A stretch of DNA of 64,000 nucleotides from Mycogone perniciosa (taxonomy: Eukaryota; Ascomycota; Sordariomycetes; Hypocreales; Hypocreaceae). The stretch lies in contig JAOALB010000198.1 in assembly GCA_025331125.1 (NCBI GenBank), forward strand, positions 19,663-83,662. Direction: 5' to 3'. The position numbers and the translations under genes are program-made. The stretch's first letter is position 1; each line of letters begins with the position of its first letter. The notes under the pieces are model-generated. The model searched no databases and was not told the origin of the DNA. It worked only from the letters and a program-made list of their open reading frames with translations. Of the stretch, positions 35,400 through 47,224 are shown piece by piece.

Positions 35400-36250
35400 G
35401 CTGGTTTTTAGCCAATAAAAACCCTTCTCGGTGAATAAAGGTACTTTTAGGGACTAAATTCGAGTTTTAAAAATGTAAAAGAGCAAGGATTTTTACTGTA
35501 CCTTAAAGTATCTTTTTTTGCTAGTATAATTTATACTTATAGCTTTAACAGTAACTATTATTTAAAGATTTAGATTAATAAAAAATAATTAAAACCTATA
35601 ATTTTTATATTTATTTAATATCTATTTAGCAATCCTTTTAATAGATCTTCAATTTTTATTTATATTTTGCTCATTTGCTTTATTTGTGATAATAATTAAC
35701 TTATAGGCTATTGATAGTAGGGTACGTACTGAATCACTGATGATTAGGGACGTGTATAAGTGATCACGAACCTTAAATTATCAGGAACGTAACTACATTC
35801 CCTAATGATTGTCACAACTCTCCTTTATATATATATAACTAGCTTGTCACTCATTTAGTATAGTTACTTAAACAGTCGTTAACAATTATATTTACCAGAA
35901 CCGCCTATTCTACAGAATCGTGACTACATTACCCTGCTCAGTATTCATCCCTGACCTCTCTGTTAACATAAACCCTGCGAACCTCGGTTTAACTGTTGAG
36001 AATCAACCCAGATCGTCACAAAAAGGATATTTAATAAATTAACTATATTGATAACTAGCCTTTTATTTATATACCTTATAAAGATTTATTAATCCTTATA
36101 TATATGTTATCTATAGTTTTATTTATTTAATATTATTATTATTAACCCCTTAATTTATAGTTTATATAAAAAATTTCAAATTATAACATTAATAATTAAT
36201 TTATTAATCTATTCGTATATTATTATTTTATTCCTTTCTTGGCTAGTTAT
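35400..36250. repeat. AT-rich, TA-rich block with a possible degraded LTR island
   Basis: 35480-35700 and 36021-36250 are almost pure A/T with many TA steps, as expected after repeat-induced point mutation. Between them, 35685-36020 is nearer normal composition, begins TGTGA and ends TCACA (inverted ends), and has a TATATATATA run at 35826-35837 that could be an LTR promoter. No target-site duplication is visible around it (TTATT against AAAAG), so calling it an LTR remnant is tentative. Confidence 0.45.
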
Positions 36251-36588
36251 ATAATTAGGCTGCTGCCACCAATCATAAAGGTTGTGATCCGGAGGTTCCG
36301 GACGAGACGAGCAGTGGCTCCGTTATAAGAGAGAGTGCTCTTTGAAAGGTGAGAACGCCGTTCCTTACCGTGAACTCCAGCTAACCAGTTTGTGGTTTCC
36401 TAGGTCTCAGTCACCTGTTGAGTTATACGGGCCTGGCTGGTCCCAGACTAAGCCTCCGCAAGTGTTAACTTCCGTAACGGATAAGTTCCACATCGCGGCA
36501 CATTCCACATCATGAAATATTCCTTCATTCCAACAAACATTCCTTGATTTCCAACTAGCTTGCAACAACAGCCAGATTTCCTAGATTT
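36251..36588. other. Unassigned segment between AT-rich block and solo LTR
   Basis: Composition is near that of coding DNA but with no open frame of note. It is probably repeat-derived, given its neighbours; no family is recognised. Confidence 0.35.
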
Positions 36589-36593
36589 CCTAG

Positions 36594-36833
36594 TGTCAGG
36601 AGTTAAGGGAGACTAAAGGAATAATAAAGGGGGCCAACCCCCCCCCCCCTTTCACGAAGCCACGTGTCCCCGAAAAGGTGTATACATATAGAGAGCTTGG
36701 ACCTCGTAGGAAAGAAGGGTAGAAATCAATACAGTCACCTTGTTACTCCTTGCTTGCTACCTACCTGTTACTCTACGGCTAGGCCACCTCCCAGACTCTC
36801 CCACTCTCTTCTGGTCGTCCCCTATTTCTCACA
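36594..36833. mobile_element. Solo LTR (240 bp) with 5-bp target-site duplication
   Basis: The element begins TGTCAGG and ends TTCTCACA, giving the TG...CA ends with TGT/ACA inverted termini of LTR retrotransposons. It is flanked directly by the 5-bp duplication CCTAG at 36589-36593 and again at 36834-36838. Inside are a C12 tract near 36640, a TATACATATA promoter-like box near 36680 and an AATCAATACA block near 36726. No internal gag/pol region follows, so it is a solo LTR left by recombination. The superfamily cannot be fixed from the LTR alone; gypsy-like is a guess. Confidence 0.75.
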
Positions 36834-37199
36834 CCTAGATCCGGATGGTCATGATCAATTAGTTAGCAAGTTTTCATGTATTTAAGCAGCCACTTTTCCC
36901 ACCTAACTTGGAATCAGCAAGAGTGTCGAATTCTATCATTTTATGCATCTGCAAATGAGCCCTCATACTGTTGATCCATGATTGATAGCAAGTCTACTAT
37001 GAAGGAGGGTCTTAGACTGAGTTACAGAACCTCCTTATAGACATTTAGTTCATACTTGAAGACTTTGAGGGCTGCCAGAAGGTCCTATACGCAAGTACCT
37101 GAGAGGGTAGATGAAGTGGCGATGGGTCGGCTACAGCCAAGCATATGACTCTATTATGTGGACTAACTTTCGCTAATAGCTTGAGAACAGTATTAATGA

Positions 37200-37583
37200 C
37201 ACCGTCTCGCAGCAATAGCGCATCTTGTGGGCTTAAAGCAGTTACTTGACCAGGGTTTTCGTATTTTCCTGGACGAATATGAGACTATTGAAGCAGAGTT
37301 GCCTGACCGCCTTCCCGAGATTTATCGGATCAGTAGCTTCGCTTAGCTCCTTAGAGCAATGTTATATTACTAGATTGAGCGGTGTACCAGCTTCGTGGTA
37401 GCAACTAATTCTCTAAGGGATGGAGGAGTGGCCCTTCATCGGGAGTCAAGTGAAGGATACTGTCGTGAGGGGTGTGGCCGAATGTAAGACGTTACTGCTG
37501 ACTATAAGCAATACGAAGCCAGAATCACATTCCTGAGAGGCATAATACCTTTTAAACATAAGGATAAGGCTGAAAACAGCTAA
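37200..37583 (+). pseudogene. Decayed reading frame with three internal stops
   Basis: One frame keeps coding-like amino-acid composition across 128 codons (for example LDQGFRIFLDEYETIE and DYKQYEARITFLRG) but is broken by TAG at 37344 and 37371 and TAA at 37485. All three stops could arise by C-to-T change from CAG or CAA. A second coding-like piece in another frame lies at about 37678-37783 (ending LQRKRRLAKLAALLG). Both may be remains of a transposable element or an old gene; I recognise no family. Confidence 0.35.
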
Positions 37584-37783
37584 CTGTCGGGGTATAACTC
37601 GGTCAGACCAGTTAGTTGCTAGTGTGTAACTGGCTCCTCGACAGAGAAATGCCAGCTAGTTGTTGCTGCAGCTGGGTCAGAATGACCAGCACATTGACGA
37701 GAACCTTGAGAAACCCGATGGTGTTGGGACAGCGTTACAGAGGAAGCGGCGCCTAGCTAAACTGGCAGCCCTACTAGGTTGAT

Positions 37784-38724
37784 CGGTGGGTTTTTCGGGC
37801 CTTTATGGGGAGATTTCTTTTCTCCACGGCTTCCCAGTCGCTTGGATACTTTGAGTGTGCTGCGAGGTAGCGTCTTATGTCAGATTGGAATAACCAGGTT
37901 GATGAGGTCGGTTAGCCGGGATAATGATGCCGATAGTAATGGTGTCGCCCCGTCGGGGTTCTTGACTAAACGGGGTCATAGAACGTTAGGGGCTTATTAT
38001 ATGACCAGATATCAAGGGATGTAAAACCTTCTTCCCCACGTAGGAAGTTTAGAAGTCTTGAGATATCAATACGACCACCGTGATGACCTTATCTTTGTGC
38101 CTAATTGTGGGCTCTGATGCACTAGCTATTTGTTTCAAACCCCATTCACCCACCTTAACAGTAATGATAAATAGGGTCTAGTTCTCTGATAATACTGAGT
38201 ATAGCTAGCACTTTGTTTATATGCATATAGATTTACATAATTATCTAGGGTATATAACTATATACTCAGACACTATAGTTTAGACATGGATTAATATGCT
38301 TTCTAATACCAGGACTGTCTTTCTAACCTAGTGCTTATATCTTCATAGTACTTAAACCTATCATCGAACATTATAGTTCGAATATTTTGTCTTTAATAAG
38401 CACTAGTTTCTATGATACTGAACTTCGTATTCATCTGTCATCCCCATCCTTCCCTCAAACCTTTGATATGAATCTATAATCTATACAACCAGGATTATAC
38501 GAACGAAAAATATGCACTAGGGCTCAGTAGTAGCATATACTTTTTCCCCCTTAGGTTGACATTTTTTCCAATATCCTTAATCCAGTATCTATCAGGATAA
38601 CCATATAAGACTGTCGTAACACCCCATAACTCTGTCCTAACAATCTCATTCAAACTAGATCATTCAAACCCCCTCGATCTTACAACTACACGCTCTCAAT
38701 TTCTACCATATCTTCCTCGTCAAA
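37784..38724. other. Promoter-side flank of the secreted protein gene
   Basis: Moderately AT-rich, especially 38160-38660. An 81-codon frame from 37780 is not supported. The last 200 bp, with CT-rich stretches, is the likely promoter and leader of the secreted protein gene at 38725. Confidence 0.45.
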
Positions 38725-39114
38725 ATGGTCCAGCTTACGATGCTTATGGGTTTTCTGCCCCTTATTGCGCCCGCTCTGGCAAAACCAGACATCCAAGTCA
38801 ACTACTATTACGATGGTGGTTGCACAAGCTATGCCAGCACTCCTACGGGTTTTCAGCAAAACCAGTTCTACAATTGGCAGTGGACAAACTCCAACAGTGC
38901 CAGTGTTGCCGATTGCAATCACTCATGGTGCAATTGCACGTTTTACACCGAGCTAAATGGACACGGCACGAGCCAAGACACATGGTTTGGTACTTCCAGC
39001 AATTGTGCCTCCAAATGGGGTCAGGGATTCAAGTCATTCAAATGCACATGGGGCGACTATGCCAACCAAGGAGGCTTGAAGCGGGATGAAGGAAGCATTG
39101 AGGGAAACCTGTAA
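38725..39114 (+). CDS. Small secreted cysteine-rich protein, effector-like
   Basis: Single exon, 129 aa. Residues 1-19 form a clear signal peptide (hydrophobic core LMGFLPLIAPALA, cleavage expected before KPDIQ). The mature part is rich in Tyr, Asn, Trp and Gly with exactly six Cys (in GGCTS, ADCNH, SWCNC, SNCAS and FKCTW), enough for three disulfides. A Lys-Arg pair (GLKRDEG) near the C-terminus could be a Kex2 site that trims about 14 residues. No domain is recognised. It sits at the edge of an AT-rich, LTR-bearing block, a position common for fungal effectors and other fast-evolving secreted proteins; function is not implied by this alone. Confidence 0.75.
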   Translation: MVQLTMLMGFLPLIAPALAKPDIQVNYYYDGGCTSYASTPTGFQQNQFYNWQWTNSNSASVADCNHSWCNCTFYTELNGHGTSQDTWFGTSSNCASKWGQGFKSFKCTWGDYANQGGLKRDEGSIEGNL

Positions 39115-40998
39115 ATGTTGGAGGCTATATTCCAAACGTATGTGATCTTGAGGCCATTTCCGCAAGGCAGTGTATTTTAACTTCTTACCACAGTAATTTG
39201 CCTACAACAGGAGCAAATTCTCCGCTGAGGGGTTACGATGTGGAAAGGCGGTAGCTCTTATATTTCAAAGCCTTGGCGATATCGTGATAGTATGTAACAT
39301 TACTGTTTATCTCAGATACTCACCTAGCGTTAAGTTTTTACAGTATTGAAATTAAGTTCTTCTTTCATTCCATTATATTGATGGTTACTTTTATGTTATA
39401 TCTCTGTAGGAAGATATCGCGGCCCTGGTGGATAACCTCTAGGTACTTGGTAGAAGTACCCATGTGTAAATGATAATATCAGCTCTCGATCAATGACAAT
39501 GTCGCCACGGAATAGCCGAAGGAGCAATGAGGGAATGATCGTTGACCTAACAGACACCACTATATATTATCCTACCTACCTGGTATGTACGCAGTAATCT
39601 TGGGTAGACAGTAATAGCACTAGTACTACTACCTATGTAATATATATTAGTGTCGGATAACGTCGGTCTAGTTGTTGGAAATAAGCAAAAATGTGTATGC
39701 AAGGGAACCGGTGATCTGACGTGAGGTGAAACAGAACGCGCGGCGTTCTGTTTCTATAATAAAATGGCTGGAAGAGAATCGAATGAGGATGGAAGCAGGA
39801 CAGAGCAATTGAGCATAATTCTGGGCCCTAATCTTCTGAAAAGTGATCAAGCTGACTACACAAATGAGTTTTCCAACAATTAGCCAAGCGTTTATGATTG
39901 GTTTACCAGAACTATTAACCCGGCCTTTTTTTCAAGAAAAAAAAGAGATTTCCGGTGCAAAATATATGAACATATATGAGTAGGGTAGAGAAAACTCTTC
40001 GAGAAATATGGACATGCTATATGAAAACTTATCCTATTCTCTGCCTGAATTTCTGGATCTGATGCGTCTGATAATATGGCGGTGAGGACTAAATTGAGAC
40101 CCAACTCTGGCTTTCTTCGTGGTGCTCATTGTGTGATGATGGGAAGAATCAATGTGACAACTATGAAGTAAGACAGGTAGAGTGGTTAGCGTTAATAGAA
40201 GCTGATCCCTGATAGCGATTGAGTTAAGAGCTGCTTCTGACGGGCGGCCTCGAGTGGTACGGGGTGTTCTTAAAATTAATGTTGCAATGACGAAGCATGT
40301 GGCTGAGGCTCAGGGCACTTGGCTGGCACTGTGGACAGTGAATAGTCCTCCCTAGATGGCCAGTCCTGGTACTGAGGCTCATGTGGGGGTGACCTGGTCA
40401 GGCACACTGCCTCAATGGTCTTCAAAGTAACTCGAGCCCCATTCAGCGTAACTCATACCCCACCTTGCGCATGGCAATTCCTCGGGCTATGTACCGGGCA
40501 CCGCTGGGCAAAGGCCAAGCTGCTGCCAAACAGGTGACCATTGTCATCTGTCAACAACCTCATACACACCTCTCCAGACAACAAAGCCCAGTCTCCTTTG
40601 TCCTTCTTCTGTCGCCAGCGAGGCTCAAAGACCGCGAGTGGACAAGACCCCCGATAAATACACCAAAATTGGAAACACACTACCCGAAAGAGAATGCTTT
40701 GCGTTGCATCAACCCCTCACCAGGGACACCGAACCTCCCAGTCATAGAAACAGAACTCCTTGTCCGCCTCCCATGCTTGGCTTCCCGAATCCAGACGAGC
40801 CCCCGATTCTATCCAAAGCCTCGTCTTCAACCCGATCCACGCGCGAACCGGCTCTTTGTCACACTCAAAAAGCCCACCGTATCATCTCCGAGGTGCCGCT
40901 GGGTTGAGACATGAACTGCTGCCTCCTACACTCCCATCGTCTATAATCAGCGACTTTCTATATCCACTGCGGGCCCTATCGACGGTTCGAGGCAGCAC
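39115..40998. other. Gene-free region, 1.9 kb
   Basis: 3' flank of the secreted protein gene, then the promoter and probable long leader of the deubiquitinase. The 149-codon frame at 40465-40914 is proline-rich but matches no family. The region 39260-40130 is AT-rich. Confidence 0.5.
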
Positions 40999-43900
40999 AT
41001 GGCCGTCAATGCCAGGCACAGTATGCCGCCTTCGGGCTACGATGGCATGGGTGGAGGCTTCGCTCCTGGCGCAACATCGCCACTCCCGCACATTGAGGAT
41101 GTGATCACTTTGCCCCACGACATCGATCGGAACCAGCCAATGAAGCATTTGTTGGATATGGCCGAGACCACATTGGCAAACTCCGAGATGAGTCGTGATT
41201 TTGGCAAACCGGCGCTTGCCTTGAAGGACTATGTTAGGGCTTCCATCATTGTTGTGCAGATAATACCTTCGCACAATGACTATATGGAACTGAAGAGCAG
41301 TCGTACTGACTGGCAACAAAGGCACAATCATCTGTTGAAACGGATATCTCAACAGAGCGATGTGTACGACAAGATCAAACGGGATATTATTGAAGATAAC
41401 AAAAGAACTGGTGTGCAACCAACAGTTTCTCGCCCGGTCTCGCAGAGACAAAGAGCCGACTCCACATACTCACATTCCTTCGCTGCAGCCGAAGGCCCTA
41501 TCCCAACAAGGCAGCAACACGTCAATGGGCTCTCTCAACCGCATTTTGACGGACCTTCCTCACGGGCCAAGCCTACCATACATCCAAAACCCCAGTCCTT
41601 AGCAGGCAATGCTCTCAGATCTGGACATACCCGAGCTGCCTCAGCCGTCTCAGCTACCCAGGCTACGTCAGATCTGGCCGCCCGTTTTGCCAATCTCAGA
41701 GGTCCTCCTCAGTCCCTCCCAGGCCAAGATCCTCGAATCAAAACTCACCAAATTGTTCCCCCAAAGCCCGCTGGTCCTCGAGAAATGCCGCCTTCTCAAA
41801 GGCCTAAAATCTCATTGGACAGCTCAATCCCTGCCTTGCCAAAAATGCCTGATGCTATTTACAGTCCTGCCCGAGGAAACTTGTCTGGAGAAGCAGCACG
41901 ATTACCGACGAGTACTCCTCGGGGACTTTTCAGCCGTACAGGATCTTCGGTCTCCGTTACTGGTACACCAAGCGTATCGCAGCAGCCGAGCAGCGACTAT
42001 TTCTCAACACAACCTCAAAATTATTCTAGAAATGGCAATAACGCTGGGATGTTTGGGTCTCCAGAAAATACATTCAAGATCCCAGATGGCGACACTCTTA
42101 CCCCTGAAGAATTATTCGAAGCGATGAAAGGAAAAGGGTCTATCCTGATTATTGACATACGGGTCCGTGACGACTTTGACGACGGCCATATCATGTCGTC
42201 CTCCACGATATGCATTGAGCCGAGCATCCTCATGAGGGAAAACCTCGCTGCCGACGAGATATCAGAGAGTCTTGTCCTGTCCCCAAACCAAGAACAGCTT
42301 CAATTCGAGAAGCGGAACACCTATGATCTCGTTGTGTTGTACGACCAGGACTCAACACATATTCCCCCGACGCCCCGGAATTCCGACGAAATTGCAGTGG
42401 CATCTATCTTTCGCGCATTGGTACATCTAAACTATGGCCATGAGCTGCAAAATCCCCCAAAGCTATTAGAAGGAGGATTAGATGCATGGGTAGATCTTAT
42501 GGGCCGTGCCTCATTGCAGTCAACAACTATACCAAAACAACCAACCCGACCAGCACCTATCCCACACGGTCATAGCCCTTTCCAACGGAGGCCCTCACAA
42601 TATCTCGGAAAGCCATTGAAGCCTGATGTTGTCAAGGTGTGGCAGGAGACCGTGGAAAATGAAGAGAAGGAGACGGAGACTGCCACAGAGCAGGCATTTC
42701 ACCGCTCAACCGAGTCATTTTTGAGACGATTCCCTTCATTGTCTCAACAAGAATCCATGATATCGCCTGCAGTGACAGAACAGAAACCTCCGAGGTATGG
42801 CTCATCTCACCAGGGCGATCTTTATTCCGACCTGCCCTCGCCTCCTACACGGCCAGCTCCAGCATTACCGCGACCGAGCTACAGCGGCTTGTCCCAAACA
42901 GCCGACGACCACGATCTGTATGAAGAGAATAACGTAACGGCAAATGTGCCGGCTCCGGAAAGATTTTATTATACTGGTTTGAACAATCCTCACAACTGGT
43001 GCTATGCCAACAGCACGCTACAATCACTTCTGGCATCCCCTGATTTTGGTAGAGAGCTAAGCAATTCGGAGTGGGTCAATAAATACCAGGCGCCCAAAAG
43101 AGACGATGAAAAGATTAACCAGCCTCAACTCATGATAAAAATAATATCTAATCTATTCCACTGGATGACAACGGGCAAGTTTCAGGTCATGAAAGCCCAG
43201 ACATTGATGGTATGTTACACTGATGTTTCGATACGTCCAGTGCGTGTGGCACCACTAACCAGGTTTTCGTGTAGGACTACTCACTGCATCTCTGTCAACA
43301 TAGTCGGTCCCAGGCTAAATTTGGCGGACCGGGCCAGCAGGACGCCCAGGAGTTCATGTCCTTCCTTTTGGATCACCTTCATGACGAAACAAACGGTAGA
43401 CGGAACAAGCGGGGCCAGGTTGTCCAGCCGAATACAGGGCGACAGTCACTCCTCAGAGCCGCAGCTGATTATTGGACGAGCTACCTGGAGATAAATCAAT
43501 CCATCGTCGACCGTTACTGGCGAGGCCTGGAGCTCTCAACAGTGGAGTGCTTACAATGCCATAAACAAACTTACACCTTCTCAACATTTGATTTGGTTTT
43601 CGCCCCCGTTGGTCTCGATCGCGACATGACTCTCGAACAAAGTCTCCACCAACATGGCTCCGTCAACAAACTAGACGGATTTGATTGCGAAACATGCAAA
43701 CATAGAACCAAGGCTTTGCAATCCGTCTCCTTCGCCCGTATGCCACCATTGCTCTGTTTGAGCTTCCGCCGATTTGAGTATGACAAGTCGACTGGTGACA
43801 TCAAAAAATCGACAAGCCGGGTCGTTTGGGACTTCAATGACGTTGACTTTTCGCCGTTCTTTGTGAAGTCATCGTCCTCTGATCGGATTGATGACAAGGC

Positions 43901-44159
43901 CTTTTCAGGGCCGTTCCGGTATCAGTGCTACGCCGTGATCGTCCATGCCGGCAGCAGGACTGACAATGGGCACTACTTTGCCTACGTGCGCGACTCAAGT
44001 TCGCATGATCCATATGCTTGGTTCTGCTGTAACGACAGCAAGGTGACCAAAGTTCGCATCGGCAGCGGCGATTCTTACGACGTGCAGAGTGAGGTGTTTA
44101 AATCAGGCAGGGACCGCGTCCCATACCTGGCCTTCTTTAGACGAAAACCCGTCTCCTAA
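40999..44159 (+). CDS. doa4: Ubiquitin carboxyl-terminal hydrolase with rhodanese domain (Doa4/Ubp4-5 type)
   Basis: Two exons (40999-43209, 43275-44159; 65-bp intron) join to 1031 aa. Residues about 20-130 form a helical N-terminal domain resembling the MIT-like USP8 N-terminal fold. A Pro/Ser-rich linker follows, then a rhodanese-like domain at about 360-510 (TLTPEELFEAMKGKGSILII, DIRVRDDFDDGHI, LLEGGLDAW). The USP catalytic domain runs from about 655 to the end, with the Cys box NNPHNWCYANSTLQSLL (Cys668), QQDAQEFMSFLLDHLHDE, a zinc finger pair CLQC and CETC, and the His box DNGHYFAYVRD (His970). All catalytic residues are present. Yeast Doa4 removes ubiquitin from endosomal cargo and recycles it. 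It is followed by a convergent acyl-CoA synthetase gene. Confidence 0.93.
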
Positions 44160-44917
44160 AAGACCACGAGAGGGGTACTTTACGACTTATGCTTCATTTT
44201 TTTTTGTCTCAATTACGGTTGGCGATGGAAAGAAGGGGAGAGGAGGGCTTGGTTAGGCTTTTTTTTTGGGGGGGGGGATTCTGGCTTGGATTGATTTTCC
44301 GTTTGCTTTGATTCGATGTCGTCCTTTTCTCACCACCATCGCCACCAACTCCGCTATACAGCATACAAACATATAAAGGCACGAATTTTGGAGCGTTTTG
44401 TTCTTGGCTTGGAAGCGGCGCACAGCATTGAAAGCATGGCATGGCGTTGGCACATGGCGTTCGTTGTATGTATGTATGTGTGATGTTACATCCTATATAA
44501 CAACATCGGTGGGGAAATAATTTTCATCATTTGAGAAACGCGATTTAGGTTGACTGTTTTTGCTCTGATTTCCTTCATTCATATCTTGCAAGTCCTTCAC
44601 AGCGAATCGATTTGCATAAAACCCCTAGAGAGACTTGATTTCTAAGCATAGCGTCGCTAGAATATTCATCATCACAGGCAAGGAATTCATCAATACAAAG
44701 TAGTATATAATCTCATTAAACCAACGCCCATATTTACAATACAGAGACAGTCAAACACAAGCGTGCTATATGGTATGGAATTCACACAAACTGCGGTATC
44801 ATCGTCCTCCTTTGCCGTGCACGCCCAAAAACTTTACCTACCTTAGTCCACCTCCTTTCCACTTGAATTCATTCGCGTCAATCAGATCAAATAGACTCGC
44901 ATCTCCATCTAATCACA
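44160..44917. other. Convergent intergenic region
   Basis: It contains a T-run followed by a G-run near 44258-44278 and a GTAT repeat near 44466-44480; otherwise 3' flank only. Confidence 0.5.
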
Positions 44918-47224
44918 TTAAGGGGTGTGCTTCAGACACTCATCGATCTCCTTCTTGAACCTGTCGCGGATGACTTTCCGGTTGAGCTTTTGTGTAGCAG
45001 TGACAAGGCCCTAGTTGCAATGTTAGTGTGCTTATATTACGAGGCAACGAGAGGGCATATCTTACACTTGGAGGACTCCACTCCTCATCAGTAATGACGA
45101 CACCGGCCACGGTCTCCAGACCAGTCAGACCGGCGCGCTTGCCGGTGGTCTGCAGGTCCTTGAGAACAGCATCCCTGACCTTGGCATCAGAGTGCATGCT
45201 GTGCTCGTCCACACCGAGATCCTTGGCCTTCTGGATAAGGGTCTTCTCGTTAGGCATGATGACAGCGATGGGACGATTGTGCTCGGGGTCAGCATGGATC
45301 ATGACATTGGCGACGGTCTGGGCCCCTCGGTAAACAGACTCGAGCTTCTCGAGGGCAATGTACTCGCCGCCCTGCATCTTGACAAGGTTCTTGACTCGGT
45401 CGATGACTCGCATGTGGCCATCAGAATCAAATTCACCAATATCACCGGTCTTGAACCACCCGTCAGGAGTAAGGGCTTTGGCAGTCTCCTCGGGGTTGGC
45501 GTAGTATTCTTTCATGATGGGAGGGCCCTTCATCCAGATCTCACCCTGAGGGACCTTGACGTCATCGGTGAAGTATCCGAGTTCGGGGATGGCAACCAGT
45601 TTGACGTCAATGGCGGCTGAAACAGGACCAATTGCATTGGATGAGTACTCGAGGGGACATCCCAAGGCACCGTTGGCGCAGGTCTCAGTCAGGCCGTAGC
45701 CAGTCAACATAGGGGCGAGAACCAGAGACAGAAAATGCTTCGTGCCATCAGCGATGCCGCTAGCGCCGTTCATGGTGAATCGAAGTCGGCCACCGGTAAG
45801 CTCGCGGACCTTGCTGAAGACAATGCCATCAAAGATGTTGGCAAGGGGCAGCTTGTTCCGAGACATGAATGTCTTGAAATTGAAGGCACCCCAGAAAAGT
45901 GTCTTGAGAACAGGGCTGGAGGTGTCGAGCTTGGCCATGACACCCTTCTTGACCGTCTCCCAAACCTGAGGGACACCGACCATGACTGTTGGTCGCAGCT
46001 CTCGCATATCGCCAGCACAGTTCTTCATCGAGACGTCGGCCAAGGTCCTGGGGTTGCCATATCCGAGGGTGCCGCCAATGAACAGGACGAGGTTCTCGAG
46101 GGCCATCTCGAAGATATGGGCAAGAGGAAGGTAGGCAAGGATAACCTCCTTGTCGCTAACCGTGGGACCGACATCAGTGAGGAGACCCGTAACTAGGGAG
46201 TAAAGTCAGCGGTTGGTTTTTGTAGGAATGAATCAAGAGAGCATACCTCCAGCAACGAGCGCTTCGTGGGTAATGCAAGCACCCTTGGGGAGACCTGTGG
46301 ACCCGGACGTGTACATGACACAGTAGAGATCAGTGGCCTTGGCAGGCTCGGGCTCAACCATGTTCTCCTCACCCAGCTTACGAAGCTCCTCGTAGGTGAC
46401 AACGTTGAGGTCGGGGTTCTCCTTTTTGAACTCTTCAACCTCGCCTCCATTACCAAACATACAGGTCTCATTGATGATGACGATCTTGACGTTGGACTTC
46501 TTGATGGGGCCCGAAGCGGTCTTGAGCAGGTGAGGGTCGAGGTACATGGCCTCGCACTGGGTCTGAACGAGCGAGTGCTCGACTCCGCTAGAGCCGAGAG
46601 TGTCGTAAGCAGTGACGATGGAGATGGATTGGGAGGCACAAGCATGGGACATGGAAATCCAGTTTACACTGCGAGGTAATAATTGTCAGCAACAGCACGC
46701 GCCAGAGTGGGAGGCAAGAGATCTTTTTTTTCCGTGGCCTTCGTTACAGCGACGGAAAAGCAGGCGGGTAAGGAAACATACCTCGTGGTGCCAAAGAGAT
46801 GAAGCTTCTTCTCGGAAGAGATGCCCAGCTTGCGCAGGCCAGAGCCGAGTTGGAGGACGAGAGTCTCATACTGTTTGTAGGTTAAGAACTCAAACTTGGA
46901 GAGCTCGAAGAACTGCCACTCCTTCTCGACCTCTTGGATCTGGCCGTCGACGTTCTTCTGGATCTTCTTCAGCTCCCTGTGGAGCTTGATAAGCTTGCGG
47001 GAGCCCACGGCCTGGTGATTGGGATACTGGCGAGCGCTGCGGCGGACAATGTCGAAGACGGTGTGAACCTCATCGGCAGGCCGGGTGATGAGGCCGTCTT
47101 TGCAGAGAGGATGGCGACGGGGGATCGTCTCGCCGACGACCTTCTCGTATCCGGGGGCCTGGATGGTGAAGGGCGGCTTGCGCACTTGTGTCAAGGGCAT
47201 AACACCCACGGTGTAATCCGCCAT
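44918..47224 (-). CDS. faa1: Long-chain fatty acid CoA ligase (Faa1/Faa4 type)
   Basis: Exons 47224-46782, 46668-46247, 46192-45066 and 45010-44918 join to 694 aa; introns are 113, 54 and 55 bp. The short last exon (30 codons, ends DECLKHTP) gives the standard fungal length near 700. The ANL superfamily AMP-binding motif YTSGSTGLPKG lies near residue 275, followed by LPLAHIFEM, the GYGLTETCANGALG block, DGWFKTGDIGEFD with the adenosine-binding Asp, and DRVKNLVKMQGGEYIALEKLE. TATQKLNRKVIRDRFKKEID at the end carries the catalytic Lys region of the C-terminal domain. The enzyme activates fatty acids with ATP and CoA for beta-oxidation, lipid synthesis and protein acylation. Confidence 0.95.

Noticed and set aside
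36251..36420. Possible tRNA-derived SINE or tRNA gene (GGTTCCGGAC resembling a B box)
   Set aside because: No cloverleaf can be drawn by eye and the B-box match is poor. No tRNA gene was found anywhere in the window.
40465..40914. 149-codon frame directly upstream of the deubiquitinase
   Set aside because: Proline-rich but probably 5' leader; out of frame with the gene and with no conserved block.
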